Program-made: the position numbers and the translations under genes
Assembly: GCF_017794965.1 (NCBI RefSeq)
Contig: NZ_CP051240.1
Location: forward strand, 2,604,001-2,668,000
Source of the DNA: Alcanivorax sp.
Lineage (GTDB): Bacteria > Pseudomonadota > Gammaproteobacteria > Pseudomonadales > Alcanivoracaceae
Direction: 5' to 3'
DNA: 64,000 nt
In this document: positions 1 to 7,758 of the stretch, in pieces
How positions within the stretch are numbered: the stretch's first letter is position 1
Layout of the letters: each line of letters begins with the position of its first letter
The notes under the pieces: generated by a model
The model's input: the letters and a program-made list of their open reading frames with translations, nothing else
What the model was told of the DNA's origin: nothing
The model's database searches: none

Positions 1-2
1 CC

Positions 3-1145
3 CGTCGCCTGGGGCGACTTTATCGACTGGCAGGCGAGGATGATCAGGGGCCAGGTCAACGGGGAGAGTCCCGGCATCTACAATTGCTGGACCCCCAAAA
101 ATCCGTGCTGATCGGTCGCCCCGCCCCACCCAGGCTCCGCTCCGAGATTCCCGTGCAGGCCCGGGGGGAACTGGTGGGCTTCCTGACCCACCCAAACCAG
201 GATGCCATTCGCGACAAGCTGGCCGACCGCTTCCGGGACCGTCAGCGAGGGTTCATGAGCTGGATGGTGGCCGTGGGCGTGGGGCTTTCCCTGCTGGTCT
301 CCTGGCTGCTGGCGCGCCATTTGGTGGCCCCCTTGCTGGCGCTCACCCGCCACGCCCATACCCTGCAAGAAGGTGACTACAGCACCCGCCTTGCCGACCC
401 GAGAAAGGATGAGCTGGGCGTCCTCAGCCGCCAGCTGGATCAGCTGGCTGAACGGCTTGAGCAGGGCCAACAGGCTCGCCAACGCTGGTTCTCGGATATT
501 GCCCACGAGTTACGCACTCCGGTGGCGATCCTCAAGGGAGAGCTTGAAGCCCTGGTGGACGGTGTGCGCCCACTCAACCGGGAGGCGATCCTGGCACTGG
601 AGAGTGAAACCGGGCAACTGGCGCACCTGATTGATGACCTGCACGACCTGGCACTGGCGGACGGAGGCAACCTGCGTTACCAGTTCCAGCACCACGATTT
701 AGCCGCACTCATACGCGACGTGCTGGACAGCTACCAGCACCCGCTGGAGCAACACAACCTGACACTGGAAACCCGCCTTCCTGAACAGGCACAGGCCCTG
801 CTCGACCCGGTCCGCATTCGCCAGTTACTGGATAACCTGCTGCAGAATACGGTGAAATATACCCATGACGGTGGCCAGCTGCGCGTGCTACTGCAACAGG
901 ACAATAGCCAATGGCGACTGGTCGTGGAAGACAGCGCCCCCGGGGTACCCGATGATGCCCTGCCGCAATTGTTTGACCACCTCTATCGTGTGGACAGTTC
1001 CCGGAACCGTCGCACCGGTGGCGCTGGCCTGGGGCTGGCCATTTGTCGGCGTATTGCCCAGGCCCATGGCGGTACGCTCAACGCGGCGCACAGCCCCCTT
1101 GGCGGCGTGCAGATTATCCTGACCCTGCCGGGAGAGACAGCATGA
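3..1145 (+). CDS. baeS: BaeS-like sensor histidine kinase, 5' end cut by window
   Basis: Inner-membrane histidine kinase that senses envelope stress and phosphorylates the response regulator encoded next. The frame is open to the window edge, so the N-terminus and first membrane helix are missing; a TTG at 84 is internal. Visible in order: the end of a periplasmic region, a transmembrane segment (MVAVGVGLSLLVSWLLA), a HAMP linker, the dimerisation box DIAHELRTP with the phospho-acceptor His at 504-506, the N box DNLLQNTVKYT, and the ATP lid ending in GGAGLGLAICRRI. The ATPase motif reads EDSAPGVP rather than the usual DxGxG; E. coli BaeS also departs there, which supports the BaeS call. The stop overlaps the next start (ATGA). 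Confidence 0.85.
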   Translation, partial: RRLGRLYRLAGEDDQGPGQRGESRHLQLLDPQKSVLIGRPAPPRLRSEIPVQARGELVGFLTHPNQDAIRDKLADRFRDRQRGFMSWMVAVGVGLSLLVSWLLARHLVAPLLALTRHAHTLQEGDYSTRLADPRKDELGVLSRQLDQLAERLEQGQQARQRWFSDIAHELRTPVAILKGELEALVDGVRPLNREAILALESETGQLAHLIDDLHDLALADGGNLRYQFQHHDLAALIRDVLDSYQHPLEQHNLTLETRLPEQAQALLDPVRIRQLLDNLLQNTVKYTHDGGQLRVLLQQDNSQWRLVVEDSAPGVPDDALPQLFDHLYRVDSSRNRRTGGAGLGLAICRRIAQAHGGTLNAAHSPLGGVQIILTLPGETA

Positions 1146-1813
1146 CCCGTATCCTGATTGTGGAAGACGAACCCCGGCTGGCGCAGCTTGTAGCAGATTA
1201 TCTCACCCACGCTCACTTTGAGACCGAGCAGACTGACAGCGCCAATGCAGCAATTACGCTGGCCCAGAGCGGTCGTTTTGACGCCATGCTGCTGGATCTG
1301 ATGCTGCCGGACGGAGACGGCATGGATGTGTGCAAGGCCGTGCGCAAAGACAGCAACCTGCCCATTCTGATGATCACCGCCAAGGTGGATGAGGTCGATC
1401 GGCTACTGGGCCTGGAACTGGGTGCCGACGATTATATCTGCAAGCCTTTCAGCCCCCGGGAAGTAGTGGCACGCGTCAAGGCCGTTCTGCGCCGTGCCCA
1501 TCCAGAGCCGGCCCACGACAGTCCGTCCCTGAAACTGGATGAGGACCGTTTCGAGGCCATCATTGGCAACCATCCCATCACCCTGACAGCCATCGAGTTC
1601 GCCCTGCTGCAAACCCTGGCCCGCCATCCCGGCCGCATCTGGTCCCGCGACCAGCTGATGGACGAGATTTATCAGGACCACCGGGTCGTCTCCGACCGCA
1701 CCATCGACAGCCACATCCGCAAACTGCGCAAGAAACTGACCGAGCACAGTGCAGACGCCCACTATTGGATCGGCAGCGTCTACGGCGTCGGCTATCGGCT
1801 GGAAACGCCATAA
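1142..1813 (+). CDS. baeR: BaeR-like OmpR-family response regulator
   Basis: DNA-binding response regulator, 223 aa, translationally coupled to the kinase gene through an ATGA overlap. The receiver domain (about residues 1-115) has the acidic pocket VEDE, the phospho-acceptor Asp52 in LLDLMLPDGDG and the Lys of CKPFSP. The C-terminal winged-helix domain (about 130-223) ends in the OmpR-type sequence WIGSVYGVGYRLE. In E. coli BaeR activates efflux genes and spy, and here a Spy-like gene lies 311 bp downstream, which fits the same circuit. No BaeR operator was recognised. Family call is firm; the BaeR rather than CpxR or another OmpR-type name rests on similarity and on the neighbours. Confidence 0.85.
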   Translation: MTRILIVEDEPRLAQLVADYLTHAHFETEQTDSANAAITLAQSGRFDAMLLDLMLPDGDGMDVCKAVRKDSNLPILMITAKVDEVDRLLGLELGADDYICKPFSPREVVARVKAVLRRAHPEPAHDSPSLKLDEDRFEAIIGNHPITLTAIEFALLQTLARHPGRIWSRDQLMDEIYQDHRVVSDRTIDSHIRKLRKKLTEHSADAHYWIGSVYGVGYRLETP

Positions 1814-1833
1814 CTGCCCACCCCTCCGCCCTT

Positions 1834-1960
1834 GTAGGAGTTCCCTTCCAGGGGACGAATCGTGCGCAGCACGGAATTACCCGAAGGGTCATCAAATCAT
1901 TCAGATCTCCCTTCGGTCGCCTCGCTGCGCGAGGTTCGTCCCCTGGAAGGGAACTCCTAC
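1834..1960. repeat. REP-type inverted repeat pair
   Basis: A 26-bp perfect inverted repeat (1834-1859 and 1935-1960) begins GTAGGAG and ends GACGAA on each arm. It has the same plan as the other REPs here: a GTRGGAG head, an internal small stem-loop and a CGAA tail. The 75 bp between hold three more short hairpins, for example CGTGCGCAGCACG. With the heptad array at 1999-2019 this accounts for most of the 311-bp gap between baeR and the spy-like gene. Confidence 0.75.
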
Positions 1961-1998
1961 AGTTCACCCCGGCGTTTTCCGGTTTTGATTTTCCTTGT

Positions 1999-2019
1999 AG
2001 CTGGAAGCTCAAAGCTCGC
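1999..2019 (+). repeat. Three degenerate heptads (AGCTNNN)
   Basis: AGCTGGA, AGCTCAA and AGCTCGC follow one another with a 7-bp period. This belongs to the AGCT-type heptad family that is much larger at 7674-7757 and also occurs at 32021-32047. It is a short, weak array. Confidence 0.5.
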
Positions 2020-2124
2020 CCCTGCTGTTTCCACATTCCCTGCATATTCCTTGCACGCTTTCCATGAATACTGGTCACATCAAACACAGGGACTACGTGT
2101 CCCGAGGACTTCCCCAAGGAGAGC

Positions 2125-2460
2125 ATGATGAAAAAAGTCGCCGTTATTCTTCTCGCCGTATTCTCTACCGCCGCTTTTGCCTATGGACCGGGTCACGGTC
2201 ACAAAGGTGGTGAGCGGATGGTGGAACACATGACCCAGAAGCTGGATCTAAGTGAGGAGCAAAGCAAACAGATGCAGGCCGTTTTCGAAGAACAGGGCAA
2301 GAAAATGAAAGCCCTGCACGACGAGACCCAGGACAAGATCAACGCCATCCTGACCCCTGAACAACAGGACAAAATGGCCGATATGAAAGAGAAGCGCAAA
2401 GAGCGTTGGGAAGAGCGCAAGGAAAAGCGTAAAGAGAAAATGGAAAAGCGGGGCAATTAA
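2125..2460 (+). CDS. Spy/CpxP-like periplasmic protein
   Basis: Small periplasmic protein of 111 aa with a signal peptide (MMKKVAVILLAVFSTAAFA) and then an almost wholly charged helical body. Two LTxxQ-type motifs, LSEEQ and LTPEQ, are the mark of the Spy/CpxP family, whose members act as ATP-independent chaperones or as inhibitors of envelope-stress kinases. The C-terminus is a run of Lys/Glu/Arg repeats (KEKRKERWEERKEK) expected to be one long helix. AAGGAG precedes two consecutive ATG codons; the second (2128) has the better spacing. Its place after a BaeSR-like pair suggests it belongs to that stress regulon. No conserved CpxP loop was identified, so Spy versus CpxP is open. Confidence 0.75.
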   Translation: MMKKVAVILLAVFSTAAFAYGPGHGHKGGERMVEHMTQKLDLSEEQSKQMQAVFEEQGKKMKALHDETQDKINAILTPEQQDKMADMKEKRKERWEERKEKRKEKMEKRGN

Positions 2461-2468
2461 CAGGTTAG

Positions 2469-2496
2469 GTCGGACGTCTGAAGTCAGACGTCCGAC
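2469..2496 (+). repeat. Four heptads (GTCNGAN), also a perfect palindrome
   Basis: GTCGGAC, GTCTGAA, GTCAGAC and GTCCGAC run with a 7-bp period starting 8 bp after the spy-like stop codon. Read as a whole the array, with one flanking base each side, is a perfect inverted repeat with a 2-nt centre. The same family follows the symporter gene at 12970-13025. Confidence 0.75.
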
Positions 2497-2497
2497 C

Positions 2498-2698
2498 CTT
2501 CCCTTGAACGGAAAAAGCCGGCAATCGAGCCCAATACCGTTAACCCAAGCGCGATGCTTCTGTGGGAGCGTGCTTGCACGCGAATGGCGCGCCATGACAC
2601 AAAGACTTCGCTTGCAAGCAATCTCCCACAAGAAGAGCAAACCACTTCTTAGGTGAACAGCATTAGGCAATCGAGCCGGCTTTTCCGTTCAAGGGAAG
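2498..2698. terminator. Bidirectional terminator split by an inserted element
   Basis: The arms at 2498-2522 and 2675-2698 are complementary and carry an A-run before and a T-run after a GCCGGC stem. Joined at the 12-bp repeat GGCAATCGAGCC they would form a compact rho-independent terminator between the convergent spy-like and aceF genes. The 134-bp element sits exactly in the loop. Because the element is itself self-complementary, the stem can still close as a longer hairpin. Confidence 0.7.
2532..2665. mobile_element. 134-bp MITE-like element, copy 1, with REP core
   Basis: Bounded by a 12-bp direct repeat GGCAATCGAGCC (2520-2531 and 2666-2677), which looks like a target-site duplication. 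The ends are imperfect inverted repeats: CAATACCGTTAACCCAAG on the left against TAATGCTGTTCACCTAAG read from the right. The centre is a REP-type inverted pair starting GTGGGAGCGTGCTTGCACGC (from 2562) and closing with CTCCCACA. A second copy of the same 134-bp length lies at 60706-60839. There is no coding capacity, so any transposition would need a transposase in trans. Confidence 0.8.
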
Positions 2699-2704
2699 CC
2701 CCTT

Positions 2705-4363
2705 TTAGAGCAGCACCCGCCGCATATCTGACAGCAACTGGCTCAGATAAGAGGTGAAGCGCGCCGCATCGGCCCCGTCAATCACGCGATGATCATAGGA
2801 CAGACTCAACGGCAGGGTCAGACGCGGCACGAACTGGCTGCCATCCCATACCGGCTGCATGTCCGAACGGCTCACCCCCAGAATGGCCACTTCCGGCCAG
2901 TTCACAATGGGGGAAAATGCCGTACCACCAATCCCGCCCAGTGACGAAATGCTAAACGTACCGCCCTTCATGTCCGCCGGCGTCAGCTTGCGATTACGCG
3001 CCTTCTCCGCCAGGTCTCCCATTTCTACAGCGATTTCTTTCAGGGTCTTCTTGTCCGCATCCTTGATCACTGGCACCACCAGACCATTGGGAGTGTCCAC
3101 TGCAATACCAATATTGATGTAGTGCTTGTGAATCAGGGCTTCGCCGCTATTCTCGAGAGAACTGTTGAAGCGCGGAAACGCTTTCAGCGCCTTGGCACAG
3201 GCCGCTACCAGGAACGCCAGCATGGTGAGCTTGACGCCCTCGCGTTCCAGCGCCTTGTTCTGCTGCTTGCGGAAGGCTTCCAGGTCGGTGATGTCGGCAT
3301 TGTCATGCTGGGTCACATGGGGAATCGTCAACCAGGAACGATGCAGATTCTGGGCAGACACCTTGCGCAGCTTGTTGAGCTCTTCCCGCTCGATATCCCC
3401 AAACTGGCTGAAGTCGATCTCCGGCAAATCCAGACTCAGGCCACCACCGCCAGCAGAGGCTGCCGGCTGGTTTTCCAGACGCTGTTTCACCCAGGCATGC
3501 ACATCTTCCTTGAGGATGCGTTCCTTGGGCCCGGTGCCGGGCACCTGCGCCAGATCCACCCCCATTTCTCTGGCCAGCTTGCGGACCGCCGGCCCTGCAT
3601 GGACCGATTTACTCGGGGAACTGGCCGCAGCAGAGGTAGCTGACGCCTTCTTGGCCGGTTCAGCCTGTTGCTGCGCTTGCTCCTGTTTCCCGGTAGCGTC
3701 GCTCTGGGGTTCGGATGCTGCGGATGCGGACCCGGCGGCCTCCTGCTCTGCGCTCTCTGCGCTCTCACCGGATACCGTCAGGGTCAGCAGGGCGTCCCCG
3801 GTGCTGACCTTGTCACCCACCTTGATAGTCACTGACTCCACCGTGCCCGCCTGGGGCGCGGGGATTTCCAGCGAGGCCTTGTCGGATTCCAGTACCGCGA
3901 TCACCTGCTCGGCTTCCAGCGCATCACCGGCAGCCACGCTGACCTCGATAATTTCGGCCCCTTCGATATCACCCAGGTCCGGTACTGTCACCGTTTCCGT
4001 GCGTGAGCCGCTACTGCTGGCCGACTTTGCTGGCGCTTCTTCAACGGCAGGCTCGGGGGTATCCTGAGACTCTGCAGGAGTCGCGTCTTTTCCTTCGGGC
4101 TCGGCAGGGGCGCTGTCGCCAGCCTCATCGCCTGCCTCCACCATCAGCAGGTCATCGCCTTCTTTCACCCGGTCACCCACCTTCACATTGATGGCGGTAA
4201 CCTTGCCCGCTTTCGGTGCCGGCACCTCCACCGTGGCCTTGTCGGATTCCAGCACCACGATGGTATCTTCCGCGGCGATGGTATCGCCGACTTTTACGCT
4301 GATCTCGATGACGTCAACAGGATCACTGCTGCCCACATCGGGAACCTGAATCTTCTCACTCAC
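2705..4363 (-). CDS. aceF: Pyruvate dehydrogenase E2, dihydrolipoyl acetyltransferase
   Basis: Core subunit of the pyruvate dehydrogenase complex; it carries acetyl groups on lipoyl-lysines and passes them to CoA. The 552 aa show two lipoyl domains with lipoylated Lys42 (ESDKATVEVP) and Lys162 (ESDKASLEIP), separated by Ala/Glu/Ser-rich linkers, then a peripheral-subunit-binding domain (about 255-290, GPAVRKLAREMGVDL), then the catalytic domain ending with the active-site His in SYDHRVIDGADAARF. It has two lipoyl domains where E. coli has three. The start is GTG, set by an AGGAG seven bases upstream. It follows aceE by 37 bp, so the two are co-transcribed. The E3 (lpd) gene is not in the window. 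Confidence 0.97.
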   Translation of the reverse strand: MSEKIQVPDVGSSDPVDVIEISVKVGDTIAAEDTIVVLESDKATVEVPAPKAGKVTAINVKVGDRVKEGDDLLMVEAGDEAGDSAPAEPEGKDATPAESQDTPEPAVEEAPAKSASSSGSRTETVTVPDLGDIEGAEIIEVSVAAGDALEAEQVIAVLESDKASLEIPAPQAGTVESVTIKVGDKVSTGDALLTLTVSGESAESAEQEAAGSASAASEPQSDATGKQEQAQQQAEPAKKASATSAAASSPSKSVHAGPAVRKLAREMGVDLAQVPGTGPKERILKEDVHAWVKQRLENQPAASAGGGGLSLDLPEIDFSQFGDIEREELNKLRKVSAQNLHRSWLTIPHVTQHDNADITDLEAFRKQQNKALEREGVKLTMLAFLVAACAKALKAFPRFNSSLENSGEALIHKHYINIGIAVDTPNGLVVPVIKDADKKTLKEIAVEMGDLAEKARNRKLTPADMKGGTFSISSLGGIGGTAFSPIVNWPEVAILGVSRSDMQPVWDGSQFVPRLTLPLSLSYDHRVIDGADAARFTSYLSQLLSDMRRVLL

Positions 4364-4400
4364 ACCAGTCTCCTTTTAGTGAGATTATCTTGAGGTGCGA

Positions 4401-7073
4401 TCAATGCATCACCGGATAGGGTTTATCCGTGTCGATGCCGTATTTCTCGATGGCCTGCTTCACCTTGGCTGCATCCACCTTGCCTTCCTTGCGCAGCGCA
4501 TTCAGCGCCGCCAGCACCACAAAGTGACGATCCACTTCAAAGAAGTGACGCAATTTCTGGCGCGAATCACTGCGACCGAAGCCATCGGTACCCAGCACCG
4601 AGTACGGCGCCTTGATCCAGGGGCGGATCTGGTCGGCAAAGCTGCGCATGTAATCGGTAGAGGCAATGACCGGGCCATCGCGGCCGTCCAGACATTTCTC
4701 AACCCAGTTCTGTTCACGTTCGCTGTCCGGATGGAGCAGCTCGTCACGGTCCTTCTGGATGCCTTCGCGGCGTAGTTCATTGAAGCTGGTCACGCTCCAT
4801 ACGTCCGCGGCAATACCGAAGTCATCGCGCAGCAGTTCGGCTGCAGCTTCCACTTCACGCAAGATAGTGCCACTGCCCAGCAGCTGGACCCGGGGAGACT
4901 TTTTGGTCTTTGCCTTGCCTTCACGCAGCAGGTACATGCCGCGACGGATGCCCTCTTCAGCGCCTTCCGGCATGGCACCATGCACGTAGTTCTCGTTCAT
5001 CAGCGTCAGGTAATAGAAGACTTTTTCATTGTCTTCGTACATGCGCTTGAGACCGTCGTGCAGGATCACCGCCAGCTCATAGCTGTAGGTGGGGTCGTAG
5101 CTGACACAGTTGGGAATGGTGCCCGCCAGGATATGGCTGTGGCCATCCTGATGCTGCAGGCCTTCGCCGTTGAGCGTGGTACGCCCGGCGGTGGCACCCA
5201 GCAGGAAACCGCGTGCCTGGCTATCGCCCGCTGCCCAGGCCAGATCACCAATGCGCTGGAACCCGAACATGGAGTAATAGATGTAGAACGGAATCAGGGC
5301 GAAGTTGTGCACGCTGTAGCTGGTGGCGGCCGCCAGCCAGCCGGACATGGCACCGGCTTCGTTGATGCCCTCCTCCAGAATGCGTCCCTTCTTCTCTTCC
5401 CGGTAGTACATCACCTGACCGGCATCTTCCGGTTCGTATTTCTGGCCACCGGAGGAGTAGATGCCCAACTGACGGAACAGACCTTCCATACCAAAGGTAC
5501 GGGCCTCATCCGGCACAATGGGCACCACGCGCTCACCAATCTGCTTGTCTTTGATCAGCGCACTCATCATGCGCACAAAGGCCATGGTGGTGGAGATTTC
5601 CCGATCACCACTGCCCTCCAGGAAGCTGGCAAACACATCCAGCCCGGGGATGGTCAGCGCCTGGCTGGCCTGCTGACGACGCACCGGCATATAGCCACCC
5701 AGCTTGTTGCGCTGCTCGTTCATGTAGCGCAATTCCGGTGAATTTGGCTCGGGACGGTAATACGGCACATCCTTGAGCTCTTCATCGGTGAACGGCATAT
5801 CGAAGCGGTCGCGGAAATCTTTCAGGCTTTCCAGATCCAGTTTCTTCATCTGGTGGGCCTTGTTCACCGCTTCGCCGGCACCGGTGGCATAGCCCTTCAC
5901 CGTCTTGGCCAGAATCACAGTGGGACGACCAGTGTGCTTGGTGGCCTCGTTATAGGCGGCGTACACCTTGAACGGATCATGGCCACCACGGTTAAGACGA
6001 TAGATGTCCTCGTCGGACATATGGGCCACCAGCTCCTTCAGCTCAGGATATTTGCCGAAGAAATGCTCACGGGTATAGGCCCCGCCGTTCTTCTTGTAAG
6101 CCTGATATTCCCCATCCACACACTCTTCCATGCGGCGGCGCAGCAGGCCTTGATTGTCTTTTTCCAGCAACGGATCCCAGAGACGCCCCCAGACCACCTT
6201 GATCACGTTCCAGCCAGCACCGCGAAACACCCCTTCCAGCTCCTGGATGATCTTGCTGTTGCCACGCACCGGACCATCCAGACGCTGCAGGTTACAGTTG
6301 ACCACGAACACCAGGTTATCCAGCTTCTCGCGGCCAGCCAGCGCCAGCGCGCCCAGGGACTCCGGCTCGTCCATCTCACCATCACCGAGGAAGGCCCAGA
6401 CTTTACGATTGTCCTGCTGGATCAGTTCGCGATTCTGCAAGTACTTCATGATATGGGCCTGGTAGATGGCCTGAATCGGCCCCAGCCCCATGGAGACGGT
6501 GGGGAACTGCCAGAAATCCGGCATCAGCCACGGGTGCGGGTAGGATGACAGGCCCTTCCCGTCCACTTCCCGGCGGAAGTTGTCCAGCTGCTCCTCACTG
6601 ATTCGCCCTTCCAGATAAGCCCGGGCGTAGACCCCCGGCGCCGAGTGCCCCTGGAAGAACACCAGGTCCCCTTCGTTGTCATCGCTGGGGGCCCGGAAGA
6701 AATGGTTGAACCCCACATCGTAGAGGGTCGCGGATGAGGCGAAGGAGGCAATATGGCCGCCAAGCTCATCATCGTTGTTCATGTTTGCCCGCATCACCAT
6801 GGCAAGGGCATTCCAGCGCACCAGGGAACGGATACGACGTTCCATGAACATATCGCCGGGAATGGAGGCTTCGTCTTGCGGGGAAATGGTGTTGAGATAG
6901 GGGGTGTTCAGGTGGGTACGATGGATGCCCTGTTCCTGGGCTTCGTTGGCAATGACGTCGAGTAGCCAGGCGGCCCGTTCCGGACCTTCCCGCTCGACCA
7001 CTGATTCCAGTGCATCAAGCCATTCCCGCGTTTCGGCGGGATCCATATCATCAAAGAAACTTCTTTTGTGCAT
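4401..7073 (-). CDS. aceE: Pyruvate dehydrogenase E1 component, homodimeric type
   Basis: Thiamine-diphosphate-dependent enzyme that decarboxylates pyruvate and acetylates the lipoyl groups of AceF. At 890 aa it has the usual length of the homodimeric gammaproteobacterial form. The ThDP/Mg motif begins GDGEMDEPES and continues to NCNLQRLDGPVRGN; other family stretches include HQDGHSHILAGTIPNC and FFEVDRHFV near the C-terminus. The N-terminal DPAETREWLDALE matches the family start, and AAGGA lies nine bases before the ATG. First gene of the aceEF operon; a promoter candidate with a palindrome is at 7201-7228. No pdhR regulator gene is adjacent, unlike E. coli. Confidence 0.97.
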   Translation of the reverse strand: MHKRSFFDDMDPAETREWLDALESVVEREGPERAAWLLDVIANEAQEQGIHRTHLNTPYLNTISPQDEASIPGDMFMERRIRSLVRWNALAMVMRANMNNDDELGGHIASFASSATLYDVGFNHFFRAPSDDNEGDLVFFQGHSAPGVYARAYLEGRISEEQLDNFRREVDGKGLSSYPHPWLMPDFWQFPTVSMGLGPIQAIYQAHIMKYLQNRELIQQDNRKVWAFLGDGEMDEPESLGALALAGREKLDNLVFVVNCNLQRLDGPVRGNSKIIQELEGVFRGAGWNVIKVVWGRLWDPLLEKDNQGLLRRRMEECVDGEYQAYKKNGGAYTREHFFGKYPELKELVAHMSDEDIYRLNRGGHDPFKVYAAYNEATKHTGRPTVILAKTVKGYATGAGEAVNKAHQMKKLDLESLKDFRDRFDMPFTDEELKDVPYYRPEPNSPELRYMNEQRNKLGGYMPVRRQQASQALTIPGLDVFASFLEGSGDREISTTMAFVRMMSALIKDKQIGERVVPIVPDEARTFGMEGLFRQLGIYSSGGQKYEPEDAGQVMYYREEKKGRILEEGINEAGAMSGWLAAATSYSVHNFALIPFYIYYSMFGFQRIGDLAWAAGDSQARGFLLGATAGRTTLNGEGLQHQDGHSHILAGTIPNCVSYDPTYSYELAVILHDGLKRMYEDNEKVFYYLTLMNENYVHGAMPEGAEEGIRRGMYLLREGKAKTKKSPRVQLLGSGTILREVEAAAELLRDDFGIAADVWSVTSFNELRREGIQKDRDELLHPDSEREQNWVEKCLDGRDGPVIASTDYMRSFADQIRPWIKAPYSVLGTDGFGRSDSRQKLRHFFEVDRHFVVLAALNALRKEGKVDAAKVKQAIEKYGIDTDKPYPVMH

Positions 7074-7200
7074 GGGCGTGCGTCCTTTTTCGCGTAGCCG
7101 GGCGGCACGTCAGGATCACTGTCGTACCGCAAACATACCCGGGGGTGTCCGGGCGAGGCGAACCTCATTGTGCTCCGGGTGATACCGGAAACCTGCATTC

Positions 7201-7228
7201 ATACTAGCGATGATGACCGGGCGGTCAA
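7201..7228 (-). promoter_or_regulatory. Candidate aceE promoter with overlapping palindrome
   Basis: On the minus strand TTGACC (7223-7228) and TAGTAT (7201-7206) are separated by 16 bp, giving a leader of about 120 nt to aceE. A perfect palindrome, TGACCG-GG-CGGTCA (7214-7227), overlaps the -35 box and spacer, where a repressor would block polymerase. It does not resemble the E. coli PdhR box, and no regulator can be named. Confidence 0.45.
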
Positions 7229-7423
7229 ATGACAATAACCATCAAAAACAGTTATTTGGGCATTATTTCTTTACCAGTCATTACCAGCTTGCACCGAGTG
7301 CCGGAAAGACGCCATAAGACGAACAGCGAAAGGATGAGGTACCCGTTGCGAGAAGCGAGTTTCGAAGGGCAAAAACCGAGCCATTCATTCACTGCTGTCC
7401 CACAGTTTGACTTAGCGAAGTCC

Positions 7424-7456
7424 GAAACCCGCCAGGCTGGCAAGCCGGCGGGTTTC
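7424..7456 (-). terminator. Possible ampDE terminator hairpin
   Basis: GAAACCCGCC pairs with GGCGGGTTTC around an inner GGCT/AGCC stem. It lies downstream of ampE on the minus strand. There is only a short T stretch, so termination strength is uncertain. Confidence 0.4.
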
Positions 7457-7512
7457 TCTGTTTAGGGGGACAGGATTTCACCGCCGCATTTTGACTCTCA
7501 GATGCCCGGCTC

Positions 7513-7578
7513 GTGGGAGCCTGCTTGCAGGCGAATGTTGGTGCGGCAAGGGCTATTCGCTTGAAAGCAAGCTCCCAC
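7513..7578. repeat. REP inverted pair
   Basis: GTGGGAGCCTGCTTGCAGGC with a CGAA tail faces TTCGCTTGAAAGCAAGCTCCCAC (split here as TTCGCTTGAAAG and CAAGCTCCCAC). Each arm has the GTGGGAG head and an internal stem-loop, as in Pseudomonas REPs. Confidence 0.7.
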
Positions 7579-7673
7579 AAAGGAAGGGGGGAGGCTTTCC
7601 CAAAGAGGGGGCTGAAAATGTGGGACAGCAGTGAAAACCCGGGAACTTTTCCGGTTTTCTTGATCGAATCGAG

Positions 7674-7757
7674 CATAGCTCATAGCTCATAGCTCATAGC
7701 TCATAGCTCATAGCTCATAGCTCATAGCTCATAGCTCATAGCTCATAGCTCATAGCT
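7674..7757 (-). repeat. Perfect heptad array, 12 copies of CATAGCT
   Basis: Twelve uninterrupted copies of CATAGCT (sense for ampE: AGCTATG) end one base from the ampE stop codon. It is the largest and only perfect heptad array in the window. Every unit supplies a TGA on the ampE sense strand (AGCTATGAGC), and the 7-bp period rotates it through all three frames. Copy-number variation by slippage is expected. Confidence 0.95.
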
Positions 7758-7758
7758 G

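Larger units (their letters stand above)
7388..7635. repeat. 248-bp segment bounded by 17-bp inverted repeats
   Basis: TTCACTGCTGTCCCACA (7388-7404) is matched exactly by its complement at 7619-7635. Inside are a strong hairpin (7424-7456) and a REP pair (7513-7578). No target duplication and no open reading frame of substance were found. It may be a decayed non-autonomous element. Together with the aceE promoter and the heptad array at 7674-7757 it fills the 685-bp gap between aceE and ampE. Confidence 0.5.

Noticed and set aside
3165..4067. 300-codon + strand frame opposite aceF
   Set aside because: Ser/Ala-rich shadow of the Ala/Glu-rich lipoyl linkers of aceF.
7389..7676. 95-codon frame on the minus strand
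   Set aside because: Lies wholly in the inverted-repeat block and REP pair; the translation follows the repeats.
7674..7757. CRISPR-like array
   Set aside because: Seven-base units without spacers; it is a simple microsatellite.
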